Positions 1 to 6,211 of a DNA stretch of 6,604 bases are shown piece after piece; within the stretch, counting starts at the first letter, position 1; each line of letters begins with the position of its first letter. The position numbers and the translations under genes are program-made. The stretch comes from Cyanobacteria bacterium NC_groundwater_1444_Ag_S-0.65um_54_12 (GTDB lineage: Bacteria > Cyanobacteriota > Sericytochromatia > S15B-MN24 > VGJW01): contig JACQUT010000386.1 in the NCBI GenBank assembly GCA_016267585.1, forward strand, positions 1 to 6,604, written 5' to 3'. Below the pieces are notes generated by a model that saw only the letters and a program-made list of their open reading frames with translations, made no database searches and was not told the DNA's origin.

Positions 1-54
1 ATCTTGGCTAGCGGCCAGGAGCAGCGTAAAATGACGCAAGGTCAAGAAAGGTAA
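1..54 (+). other. Leader region; possible 3' end of an upstream gene
   Basis: No gene can be established here. Two forward frames are open from the first base: one reaches TGA at 32-34, the other TAA at 52-54. Either could be the tail of an upstream gene, which would place the DUF302 gene inside a longer operon. Alternatively the ATG at 31, preceded by AGGAG at 17-21, could start a seven-codon mini-ORF (MTQGQER) that stops five bases before the DUF302 start. Ten to seventeen open codons prove nothing, so these remain possibilities only. Confidence 0.2.
44..51 (+). promoter_or_regulatory. Ribosome binding site for the DUF302 gene
   Basis: AAGAAAGG lies seven bases before the ATG at 59. This favours that ATG, although the ATG immediately after it (62) is also usable. 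Seen directly in the sequence. Confidence 0.55.
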
Positions 55-58
55 AGCG

Positions 59-463
59 ATGATGCAGCAGACCCGGATTTGCTTGGATTACACGGTCACT
101 ACCGAAAAACCTTTGCTAGCAGCGGTAGCTGCGGTGACTGATCGCGCGACAGCCAAGGGTTTCCGCGTATTGCATGTCCACGACGTGGCCGCCACCTTGG
201 CTTCCAAGGGTTTCGAACGCGAACCGTATCAGATCATAGAGATCTGCCAAGCCAAAGCCGCACACCAAGCACTGGCCAGCGATCCGCTGGTAGGTCTCCT
301 GATGCCCTGCAAGGTCAATGTGTATTCCCAAGGCGGCAAGACCGTATTGAGTGCGTTGCGTCCTGCCATCTTGGCTGATTTTTTCCCTGGCAGAAACCTA
401 GACGAGCTAGCCCGGGAAGTGGATGAGCTGGTATGCGCTATCGTCGATGAAGCATGCCAATAG
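59..463 (+). CDS. DUF302 domain protein
   Basis: A 134-residue protein made of one DUF302 domain. The family's core signature is visible at about residues 57-102: YQIIEIC (C63), an alanine/leucine-rich helix, DPLVGLLMPCKV (C84 after the proline), then GKTVLSALRP. No signal peptide or membrane segment is present, so it is probably cytoplasmic. DUF302 has no settled biochemical role; the two conserved cysteines, C63 and C84, make thiol, sulfur or metal chemistry a reasonable guess. It is complete and of normal length for the family. It is the first clear gene of a forward operon, 14 bases ahead of the preferred rhodanese start, and the partnership with a rhodanese fits a sulfur or redox role. 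The start is supported by AAGAAAGG seven bases upstream. Family assignment is confident; function is unknown. Confidence 0.88.
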   Translation: MMQQTRICLDYTVTTEKPLLAAVAAVTDRATAKGFRVLHVHDVAATLASKGFEREPYQIIEICQAKAAHQALASDPLVGLLMPCKVNVYSQGGKTVLSALRPAILADFFPGRNLDELAREVDELVCAIVDEACQ

Positions 464-464
464 C

Positions 465-468
465 GAGG
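465..468 (+). promoter_or_regulatory. Ribosome binding site that selects the rhodanese start
   Basis: GAGG at 465-468 sits nine bases before the ATG at 478 and twelve before the ATG at 481. It is abutted to the ATG at 469 and lies downstream of the ATG at 454, so 478 (or 481) is the better start. Confidence 0.5.
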
Positions 469-477
469 ATGAAAGCA

Positions 478-1188
478 ATGATGAAGAAAGCAATGATTAT
501 CGTTCCCCTCTCGGCTTTCTTGGTACTGGGAGGCAGTGCCGGGACAGCGGCCCTGGCTTGTCCGGATAATCATGCCGCCAAAGATGGCAAGCATGCCACT
601 AACCACGCTGCCGGTACTAAACACGACGATCACGGCAATCATGGCAAGGACTGCCCTCACCACGCTGCCGGCGCCAAACACGACGATCACGGCAATCATG
701 GCAAGGACTGCCCTCACCACGCTGCCGGCGCCATGAGCCTACCACCATCACCGCCATCATCAAGCACCACTTCAATCAAAACTGATAAGGCCCCGAGCAC
801 CGAGCAGCCGTCAGGTGTTCAAAAAAAGGAAGGCGAAAAGAGCTTCTTGCCGGCCAAACCGGCGGAATTTGCGACCATCAGGCCCCTGAAGGCGCAAGAA
901 ATCTTGGTAAATTCGCCGAATACCTTTTTTATCGATGTGCGGGAAGTAAACGAGTATTCCGCTGGACATCCCAAAGGAGCTACCAATCGACCGCTTTCCG
1001 CGATCGAGAGCTGGGCGCCGACTTTGGATAAGCAAGCGAAATACATCTTGATCTGCCGCAGTGGCGGACGAAGCGCCAAAGCTGCTGATCGGCTGGTCAA
1101 GCTAGGTTTCGTGAATGTTAGCCATGTTCAAGGCGGCTTTCTGGAATGGGAGATGAAACAGCTGCCCGTGCAAAAGGAAGGCGCTTGA
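478..1188 (+). CDS. Exported rhodanese-domain protein with His-rich repeat
   Basis: A probable periplasmic or membrane-associated sulfurtransferase. From the ATG at 478 it has 236 residues; the frame also opens at 454, which would overlap the DUF302 stop and add eight residues. An N-terminal signal peptide is clear: MMKKA, a hydrophobic core (MIIVPLSAFLVLGG), then AALA before a cysteine. A histidine-rich stretch follows, with 13 His and two Cys in about 50 residues, built from a 19-residue unit HAAGxKHDDHGNHGKDCPH present twice plus a partial third copy. Next comes a Pro/Ser/Thr linker (PPSPPSSSTTS) and a single rhodanese domain over roughly the last 100 residues. That domain has FIDVRE, GHPKGA and the active-site loop CRSGGRS, whose catalytic Cys codon is at 1054-1056, and ends in VQGGFLEWE. 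The active site is intact, so persulfide transfer is expected. The repeat probably binds transition metals, which is inferred from composition only. It lies between the DUF302 and nhaD genes in one operon. Confidence 0.87.
   Translation: MMKKAMIIVPLSAFLVLGGSAGTAALACPDNHAAKDGKHATNHAAGTKHDDHGNHGKDCPHHAAGAKHDDHGNHGKDCPHHAAGAMSLPPSPPSSSTTSIKTDKAPSTEQPSGVQKKEGEKSFLPAKPAEFATIRPLKAQEILVNSPNTFFIDVREVNEYSAGHPKGATNRPLSAIESWAPTLDKQAKYILICRSGGRSAKAADRLVKLGFVNVSHVQGGFLEWEMKQLPVQKEGA
604..733 (+). repeat. 57-bp tandem repeat encoding a His-rich unit
   Basis: Copy 1 spans 604-660 and copy 2 spans 661-717. They match at 54 of 57 positions, with all three differences inside the GTACT/GCGCC segment. A third copy begins at 718 and is identical to copy 2 for 16 bases (718-733) before diverging. 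The 57-bp period is 19 codons, so copy-number change keeps the frame. The near-identity points to a recent duplication. A weaker relative of the unit's end (ATGGCAAG then TGCC) is visible upstream at 584-603. Confidence 0.95.
1174..1181 (+). promoter_or_regulatory. Ribosome binding site supporting a TTG start for nhaD
   Basis: AAGGAAGG lies in the last codons of the rhodanese gene. Its AAGGA part is six bases from the TTG at 1185, which overlaps the rhodanese TGA as TTGA. This is good spacing for a translationally coupled start and is the reason for preferring 1185 over the ATG at 1146. Confidence 0.45.
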
Positions 1189-2798
1189 GACTTATCTCGA
1201 TCCTGTCTCTGGCGGCAGCCATGTGGTCCTGCCTGGCTGCCGTGGCCGGCGCCGAGCAGCTGGGCGTCTCGCCCAGCGACCTCACCAGAAGCTGGGTGGG
1301 ATTCACGGCGCTGGGAATATTTTTTCTGGCCTACGCACTGGCCATGGGCGAGGAATATCTCGGGTTACGAAAATCCAAGCCCGTGCTGGTCGCAGCAGGC
1401 ATCATCTGGTTGCTCATCGGTCTTGCCTACGCGCAGCTAGGTGATACGCACACCGCTGCAGCGGCCGTCAAGCATAATCTCCTGGAGTATGGCGAACTGT
1501 TTCTCTTCCTGCTGGCCGCCATGACTTTCATCAATACCCTGGAAGAGCGCGGCGTCTTCGACGTATTGCGAGCCTGGTTAATTAGCCGCGATCTCTCCTT
1601 GCGAGCACTCTTTTGGGTAACCGGACTCTGCGCTTTCTTCCTTTCCCCGATTGCCGATAATTTGACGACGGCCCTCATCATGGGAGCAATAGTACTGGCA
1701 GTGGGCGCTGGCAAACCGCAGTTCATTGTGCTGTCTTGCATCAATATCGTGGTAGCCGCTAACGCCGGTGGGGCCTTCAGCCCGTTTGGCGATATCACCA
1801 CCCTCATGGTTTGGCAAAAAGGCATCATCCCGTTTACCGGTTTCTTCGCGTTATTTCTTCCAGCGCTCATCAATTGGCTGGTGCCGGCGACTCTCATGTC
1901 GCTTTGGGTTGAACCTGCTCGGCCAGAGCCCTTGAACCAAGCGGCTACGCTGCATCGGGGCGGAATAGGCGTAGCTGTGCTGTTTATTTTTACCATTGCA
2001 CTGGCAGTGGCATTCCATAACTTCTTGCATCTACCACCGGTTCTAGGGATGATGACGGGATTGGGCTTTCTCAAGATCTACGGTTATCTGCTAAAGCAGA
2101 CTGCTCGTCCGGGCAATGAAATGGCGGTGCTGGTAAGCGAGGATGCGGTGGCAAACGAACCCGAAGAAGTCTTTGCCAGCTCACCATTTACTGAAGCCCC
2201 GGTTGATAAACCGCTGGCGGTGGAAATCAGTGAAACAGCGCCAGCAGCAGCTAAGCGTAAGAAGCTGATACGCGGCAGCCTTAGTCTGGGGGCCAGAGCT
2301 ATCACGGGTTGGCTTCCCCGTTCAGGCAAACCAGAAAAACTGGACAGTGGCAAGGAACCCTTTGACGTCTTCAAGCAACTCGAGCGATCCGAATGGGATA
2401 CGCTGATCTTTTTTTACGGCGTGATCATGAGCGTAGGCGGTCTGGGTACTCTCGGTTATCTGGCTTTGACTTCCAAATTGCTGTATGGCGAGCTGGGGCC
2501 TATGGTTGCCAACATCATCGTCGGGGTATTATCTGCCGTGATTGATAATATACCGATCATGTTTGCGGTATTATCAATGGATCTCGACATGTCGCAAGGG
2601 CAATGGTTGCTGGTAACCTTGACAGCCGGCGTGGGCGGTTCGTTGCTTTCTATCGGGAGTGCGGCAGGAGTCGCGCTGATGGGCCAAGCGCGAGGTATTT
2701 ACACTTTCATGGCTCATCTCAAGTGGACCTGGACGATCGCCCTGGGGTACGCTGCTAGCATCGGTGTTCACTGGTGGTTGAACCGTTCACTGTTCTGA
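1185..2798 (+). CDS. nhaD: NhaD-type sodium/proton antiporter
   Basis: An inner-membrane Na+(Li+)/H+ antiporter of the NhaD family (ion transporter superfamily), exchanging cytoplasmic sodium for protons. From the TTG start it has 537 residues; an ATG at 1146 would add 13 residues and overlap the rhodanese gene by 43 bases. About 12-13 hydrophobic segments are visible, the first being a signal-like helix (LISILSLAAAMWSCLAAVAGA). Family signatures are intact: SPIADNLTTALIMG near residues 154-167, with D158 and N159 the likely ion-site residues; the long motif NIVVAANAGG...FSPFGDITTLMVWQKG; EWDTLIFFYGVIMSVGGLG; and the mirrored VIDNIPIMFAVLSM (D454, N455). The two D-N motifs mark the inverted-repeat halves typical of this superfamily. 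A hydrophilic, Ala/Pro/Glu- then Lys/Arg-rich segment of about 90 residues (304-392) separates the halves and seems longer than usual. It is the last gene of the DUF302-rhodanese operon, and downstream convergent DNA lacks a clear terminator. Family assignment is strong; ion preference is inferred. Confidence 0.93.
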   Translation: MRLISILSLAAAMWSCLAAVAGAEQLGVSPSDLTRSWVGFTALGIFFLAYALAMGEEYLGLRKSKPVLVAAGIIWLLIGLAYAQLGDTHTAAAAVKHNLLEYGELFLFLLAAMTFINTLEERGVFDVLRAWLISRDLSLRALFWVTGLCAFFLSPIADNLTTALIMGAIVLAVGAGKPQFIVLSCINIVVAANAGGAFSPFGDITTLMVWQKGIIPFTGFFALFLPALINWLVPATLMSLWVEPARPEPLNQAATLHRGGIGVAVLFIFTIALAVAFHNFLHLPPVLGMMTGLGFLKIYGYLLKQTARPGNEMAVLVSEDAVANEPEEVFASSPFTEAPVDKPLAVEISETAPAAAKRKKLIRGSLSLGARAITGWLPRSGKPEKLDSGKEPFDVFKQLERSEWDTLIFFYGVIMSVGGLGTLGYLALTSKLLYGELGPMVANIIVGVLSAVIDNIPIMFAVLSMDLDMSQGQWLLVTLTAGVGGSLLSIGSAAGVALMGQARGIYTFMAHLKWTWTIALGYAASIGVHWWLNRSLF

Positions 2799-2917
2799 CC
2801 ATCATGCCACTGGCTGGCTGCAACCTGACCGGGGCCTGGCAGCAATGCCAATTGAGTTCCCCACCGACTGCGCCGACGCCCTCGAACGAAACTGGTGAGT
2901 TTCTGATGAAATTGATC
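2799..2917. other. Convergent intergenic region between nhaD and the regulator gene
   Basis: Both flanking genes end here. A forward frame runs through it (2774-3004), but it begins inside nhaD, has no ribosome binding site, overlaps the regulator antisense and resembles no family I know, so I do not call it a gene. The only structure I see is the hairpin at 2888-2903. No hairpin followed by a T-tract is visible on either strand. Confidence 0.6.
2888..2903. repeat. Small perfect inverted repeat (possible weak hairpin)
   Basis: GAAACT-GGTG-AGTTTC forms a perfect six-base stem with a four-base loop, 15 bases from the regulator stop and about 90 bases after the nhaD stop. The stem has few G-C pairs and no T-run on either side, so it is not a convincing intrinsic terminator. 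It could protect mRNA 3' ends or be chance. Confidence 0.4.
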
Positions 2918-3433
2918 CTACATGTGATTCAAATGCCGGTGCAGCTCGATGGCATGGACAAAACATGCAAAGTTCCAAAACAGATATTTACGTTCCTCGG
3001 GTGAGAGGCGCAATAGTTCGCATTGTCCGTTGATGTGCCAGTAAACGCCTGCTTTTTCCGCTGATTCGATTATCGCCTGCTCCTCTTCGGTCAAGGGATA
3101 GGCTTCACCGCTCAAAGACCGAGTAGCGTACTCGCCTCTGCCGGTCAGATCATGGTTCAGCATGGCAGCAGGACGCTCGACAACTCTCCCGGGTCTGGAT
3201 TCTTTGTTCAACGCCAAGGCAACCAGCCTCTCCGGGTCAAGGCGTAATCCGTGCGCCAATTTCTGGATAGTTACCAATGAAGGCGCTCGGGTAACTCTGC
3301 CGCCCAGCACATTGGCTAGCGTCGCCTGACTCAACCCCGAAGCACGAGCCAGCTCATTTTGCCCGAGGTCAAGTTCTTTTTGGCGCTGTCTGACAAAAGC
3401 TATAAATTTTTCGAGGTGAGTGGACACTGGCAA
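2918..3433 (-). CDS. XRE/Cro-family helix-turn-helix transcriptional regulator
   Basis: A 171-residue DNA-binding regulator, cytoplasmic. Residues about 8-73 form a Cro/C1-type HTH domain: VRQRQKELDLGQNELARASG, then LSQATLANVLGGR as the recognition region, then PSLVTIQKLAHGLRLDPERLV. The rest (about 80-171) belongs to no family I recognise. It includes EEEQAIIESAEKAG and a His/Cys-containing end (H133, C138, C157, H160, H165, H167, H170). The only initiation codons after the upstream in-frame stop are TTG at 3433 and GTG at 3427. Neither has a good ribosome binding site, so translation may be weak or leaderless. The gene is convergent with nhaD and divergent from the threonine-synthase-like operon, making that operon or itself the likeliest target. 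No metabolic ligand domain is evident. DNA-binding role is confident; target and signal are unknown. Confidence 0.85.
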   Translation of the reverse strand: MPVSTHLEKFIAFVRQRQKELDLGQNELARASGLSQATLANVLGGRVTRAPSLVTIQKLAHGLRLDPERLVALALNKESRPGRVVERPAAMLNHDLTGRGEYATRSLSGEAYPLTEEEQAIIESAEKAGVYWHINGQCELLRLSPEERKYLFWNFACFVHAIELHRHLNHM

Positions 3434-3590
3434 GGTTGCTCAAATGCAATGTTAGAGGCATCCTTGTTCCAGAAAAACAGCCATGTCGTTTATTTTGCGA
3501 AACACTGCACTGCTGCGTAGCATTACTAGCGTCATTGTGCGCGGTTTTACGGTTATTATCGGAAAATTACCTTTGAATGGTTCAGGTAAA
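3434..3590. promoter_or_regulatory. Divergent control region between the regulator and the thrC-like operon
   Basis: About 157 bp separate the regulator start from the preferred start of the PLP-enzyme gene. This is where promoters for both directions and any operator should lie. A TATTAT at 3554-3559 is a fair -10 match for the rightward operon, but no good -35 sits 16-18 bases upstream of it. A short palindrome TGCT-GCGT-AGCA occurs at 3511-3522. Neither is strong. The same stretch from 3483 is open in frame with the PLP enzyme, but its 36 predicted residues do not look like part of that family. Confidence 0.4.
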
Positions 3591-4823
3591 ATGAGCATGA
3601 TGACCAATGTAATCGGCCTGGAATGTGTGGTCTGCGGGCGCCATTACCCACCATCAGATATCTGGACCTGTCCAAATTGTGGCCAAGCAGGCATACTCGA
3701 TGTGCGCTACGCTGCCACCGCCCGGTTCACTGCCGCCGATCTGGCAGAGCGCCCTCATGATCTCTGGCGCTACCAGGAGCTGTTGCCCATCACGGCTACC
3801 AGTCAGCTGCCACCTTTGCAAGTGGGCTGGACACCGTTATACCAGGCTCCGCGACTGGCACGAGAACTGCGTATCAAACAAATCTGGGTGAAGGACGAGG
3901 GACGCAACGCCACGGCATCGTTCAAGGATCGAGCCTCGGTCATCGGAGTAGCGAGAGCGCTGGCGTCAGGCGCCAAAACCATCGCTTGCGCTTCCACGGG
4001 TAACGCCGCTTCGTCGCTGGCCGGGATTGCCGCTTCGGTCGGCCTGCCGGCGGTGATCTTCGTGCCGGAACATGCCCCCGATCCAAAATTAGCCCAAATT
4101 TTGCTGTTCGGGGCCACCGTGATACGCGTACAAGGCAACTACGACCAGACCTGGGAATTGTGTCAGGAGGCCTGTGCGCATTTTGGCTGGTATAACCGCA
4201 ATGCCGCCGTGAACCCTTATTTGATCGAAGGCAAGAAGACCGCCGGGCACGAGATAGCCGAAAAACTGGGACCGGAGATTCCTGACTGGATCGCCGTAGC
4301 AGTGGGAGATGGCTGTACGATTGCCGGAGTTTGGAAAGGTCTGTGCGAAATGCGACAGTTAGGTTTCATTCCTCGCCTACCCCGGTTACTGGGTGTACAG
4401 GCTGAAGGCGCTAATGCTATCGCTGCCGCTTTTTTCTCGGGTAAAGCTCCGACTCCCGCCCCGGCAGCCACCATGGCCGATAGCATCGCGGTAGGCGCTC
4501 CGCGCAATTGGCGCAAGGCGCTGCGTGCAGTCAGCGCAAGCGTTGGAACCTTTATCTGTGTAAGCGACGAGGAGATTTTGCTTGCCATGCGCGTTCTGGG
4601 GCGCCAGGCGGCAATTTTCGCCGAACCGGCAGGTGCTGCAGCGCTGGCCGGCCTGGCCAAGGCAAGCAAACTTGGCTTGATCGGCACCCATGAGCAGGCA
4701 ATTGTCCTGGTAACCGGCAATGGCCTCAAAGATGTCAAATCAGCCATGCGAGCAGCAGACAAACCCTTCACCCTGCCACCCGATTTGCGCCAGTTGATCA
4801 CCTTTTTTGAAAAAAGCCGATGA
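3591..4823 (+). CDS. thrC: Threonine synthase family PLP enzyme with N-terminal zinc ribbon
   Basis: A 410-residue cytoplasmic PLP enzyme of fold type II. A four-cysteine zinc ribbon opens it (C12, C15, C27, C30: LECVVCG ... WTCPNCG). The PLP-binding lysine is in NATASFKDRAS (K112), the phosphate/PLP loop STGNAASSLAG begins at residue 135, and the C-terminal TGNGLKD at 375-381 is characteristic of threonine synthases. By family it would convert O-phosphohomoserine to threonine and phosphate. The frame opens at 3483, but the 36 extra residues are hydrophobic and unlike the family, and AGG at 3584-3586 serves the ATG at 3591 (ATGs at 3597 and 3600 are alternatives). It is the first gene of an operon with an SsnA-type aminohydrolase (ATGA overlap) and a C-N hydrolase. 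That is an unusual setting for threonine synthesis, so a side role on another substrate (lyase or beta-replacement) is possible. Family confident; exact substrate uncertain. Confidence 0.85.
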   Translation: MSMMTNVIGLECVVCGRHYPPSDIWTCPNCGQAGILDVRYAATARFTAADLAERPHDLWRYQELLPITATSQLPPLQVGWTPLYQAPRLARELRIKQIWVKDEGRNATASFKDRASVIGVARALASGAKTIACASTGNAASSLAGIAASVGLPAVIFVPEHAPDPKLAQILLFGATVIRVQGNYDQTWELCQEACAHFGWYNRNAAVNPYLIEGKKTAGHEIAEKLGPEIPDWIAVAVGDGCTIAGVWKGLCEMRQLGFIPRLPRLLGVQAEGANAIAAAFFSGKAPTPAPAATMADSIAVGAPRNWRKALRAVSASVGTFICVSDEEILLAMRVLGRQAAIFAEPAGAAALAGLAKASKLGLIGTHEQAIVLVTGNGLKDVKSAMRAADKPFTLPPDLRQLITFFEKSR

Positions 4824-6211
4824 CCACCACACTTGTACGCAACGCAACGCTCGTTGACCTTTGCCCGGCACGCGTAGCGCGCGCCGATCTACGCATCGCC
4901 GGCGAGCGGATTGTAGAACGCGGAGACCTCACACCACAGCCCGGCGAAAAAATCTGCAATTTGACCGGTTTTTTGGTGCTGCCGGGAATGGTCTGTGCCC
5001 ATACTCATCTCTATAGCTCGCTCGCACGCGGAATGCCTTTGCCAGCAGCGGCGCCGCGCAATTTTCTAGAAATACTGCAGCGCATCTGGTGGCGTCTCGA
5101 TCGTGCGCTGGATGCCGAAAGTATTTATCTAGCTAGCATGATTGGCGCAGTAGAAGCTATCCGGGCTGGCACCACTACTTTGGTGGATCACCATTCATCA
5201 CCAGCGGCAATTGCTGGCTCTTTGAGCGTGATCGAACGCGCCCTCGGCGAAGTTGGTCTGCGCGGTGTGCTATGTTACGAGATCAGTGATCGCGGCGGAC
5301 CAGCGCAGCTGGCGGAGGCGATCGCCGAAACCCGCGCTTTTCTTGCCGCCACCAAGGGACCGCTGATTCGTGGCATGGTAGGCGCCCATGCTACTTTCAC
5401 TCTCGCGACGACGACGCTGGAAACTATTGCTGCTCTGGCCACTGAACACGCTGTCGGCGTACACATCCATCTTGCCGAAGACCGCATCGATCTGGAAGAT
5501 GCCGAGCAGCGCTATGGATGCAGCCCGCTCGATCGTCTGCTGGCGACTGGCTGCCTGGGCCCGCGCACGCTACTGGCTCATGGCACACATTTGTCAGAGC
5601 GAGCGCTGGCAACGGTAAATGAACAGCAAGCCTGGCTAGTGCATAATCCCCGTTCCAACATGAATAACCAGGTGGGTTACGCGCCGGTAGCACATTTTGG
5701 CGAGCGTGCCGCTTTGGGATGCGACGGCCTGGTAGCGGACATGCTTGAAGAAGCCCGCATGGCTTACTTCAAAGCCCGTGATGCCACGACCACTCTGGGT
5801 GTTGATGGCATAATGCACCTCGTTACCGGTGCGGCACGCTTTGCCAGCGAAACTTTCCAGCAACCCATCGGCACGCTAGAAGCTGGTGGGATAGCCGATC
5901 TGGTCGTCATGGACTACCTGCCACCTACGCCGCTCGCAGCAGAGAATGTAGCAGCGCACCTGATATTTGGCATGTCGGCCACACAAGTAGTATCGGTAAT
6001 GGTGGCAGGACGTTGGGTCATGTGGCAGCGACAATTTCCTGCCATTGACCTGCGAAACCTGTATGCCAGAGCACGCGACAGCGCACCCCGGATCTGGCAA
6101 CATTTACAAACTATGCCAGAACTCCCCTGGCCGGGGCCAGAAACTCTTCATTCGCCTGGGTTGACAGAGATACAGAATAACTGGCGCAGAAAGGATTGTT
6201 CCGATGTCTAG
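4820..6211 (+). CDS. ssnA: SsnA-type metal-dependent aminohydrolase
   Basis: A 463-residue amidohydrolase-superfamily enzyme, cytoplasmic, expected to deaminate or hydrolyse a nucleobase-like ring; the SsnA substrate is not firmly known. Metal and catalytic residues of the TIM-barrel deaminase type are all visible: HxH in VCAHTHLYS (H61, H63), HIHLAED (H217, catalytic E220), LAHGTHL (H254) and GCDG (D302). SsnA-like traits include ARGMPLPA near the metal site, FLEILQRIWWRLDRAL, TTLVDHHSSP, LCYEISDRGG and NPRSNMNNQVGYAP. The C-terminal GTLEAGGIADLVVMDYLPPTPL is the usual end of the beta-sandwich domain. Length is close to the family norm. Its ATG overlaps the stop of the PLP-enzyme gene (ATGA at 4820-4823) with no good ribosome binding site, so translation is probably coupled. 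It also overlaps the next gene by eight bases. Guanine, cytosine or related deaminases are close alternatives; context favours nucleobase catabolism. Confidence 0.88.
   Translation: MTTTLVRNATLVDLCPARVARADLRIAGERIVERGDLTPQPGEKICNLTGFLVLPGMVCAHTHLYSSLARGMPLPAAAPRNFLEILQRIWWRLDRALDAESIYLASMIGAVEAIRAGTTTLVDHHSSPAAIAGSLSVIERALGEVGLRGVLCYEISDRGGPAQLAEAIAETRAFLAATKGPLIRGMVGAHATFTLATTTLETIAALATEHAVGVHIHLAEDRIDLEDAEQRYGCSPLDRLLATGCLGPRTLLAHGTHLSERALATVNEQQAWLVHNPRSNMNNQVGYAPVAHFGERAALGCDGLVADMLEEARMAYFKARDATTTLGVDGIMHLVTGAARFASETFQQPIGTLEAGGIADLVVMDYLPPTPLAAENVAAHLIFGMSATQVVSVMVAGRWVMWQRQFPAIDLRNLYARARDSAPRIWQHLQTMPELPWPGPETLHSPGLTEIQNNWRRKDCSDV
6191..6195 (+). promoter_or_regulatory. Ribosome binding site of the nitrilase-family gene
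   Basis: AAGGA inside the end of the aminohydrolase gene, eight bases before the ATG at 6204. It fixes the start of a gene whose stop lies outside the window. Confidence 0.55.

Noticed and set aside
229..720. Minus-strand 163-codon frame
   Set aside because: Antisense to the DUF302 and rhodanese genes; its apparent repeated hydrophobic segments come from the reverse of the His-rich repeat.
604..733. CRISPR-like direct repeats
   Set aside because: The copies are contiguous with no spacers, have a whole-codon period and lie inside a coding gene.
536..736. Forward 66-codon frame made of repeated TTLPAPNTTITAIMART units
   Set aside because: It is the out-of-frame reading of the 57-bp repeat in the rhodanese gene; its repetition simply mirrors the DNA repeat.
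1427..2074. Minus-strand 215-codon frame
   Set aside because: Antisense shadow of nhaD; the protein is Ser/Arg/Thr-rich with no domain, while the plus strand carries clear NhaD motifs.
2888..2903. Intrinsic terminator for nhaD or the regulator
   Set aside because: The stem is short and A/T-rich, with no following T-tract on either strand.
2774..3004. Forward 76-codon frame spanning the nhaD end and the regulator end
   Set aside because: It starts inside nhaD in another frame, has no ribosome binding site, runs antisense to the regulator and has no recognisable protein features.
4217..4801. Minus-strand 194-codon frame
   Set aside because: Antisense shadow of the threonine-synthase-like gene, with low-complexity Ala/Pro/Ser composition.
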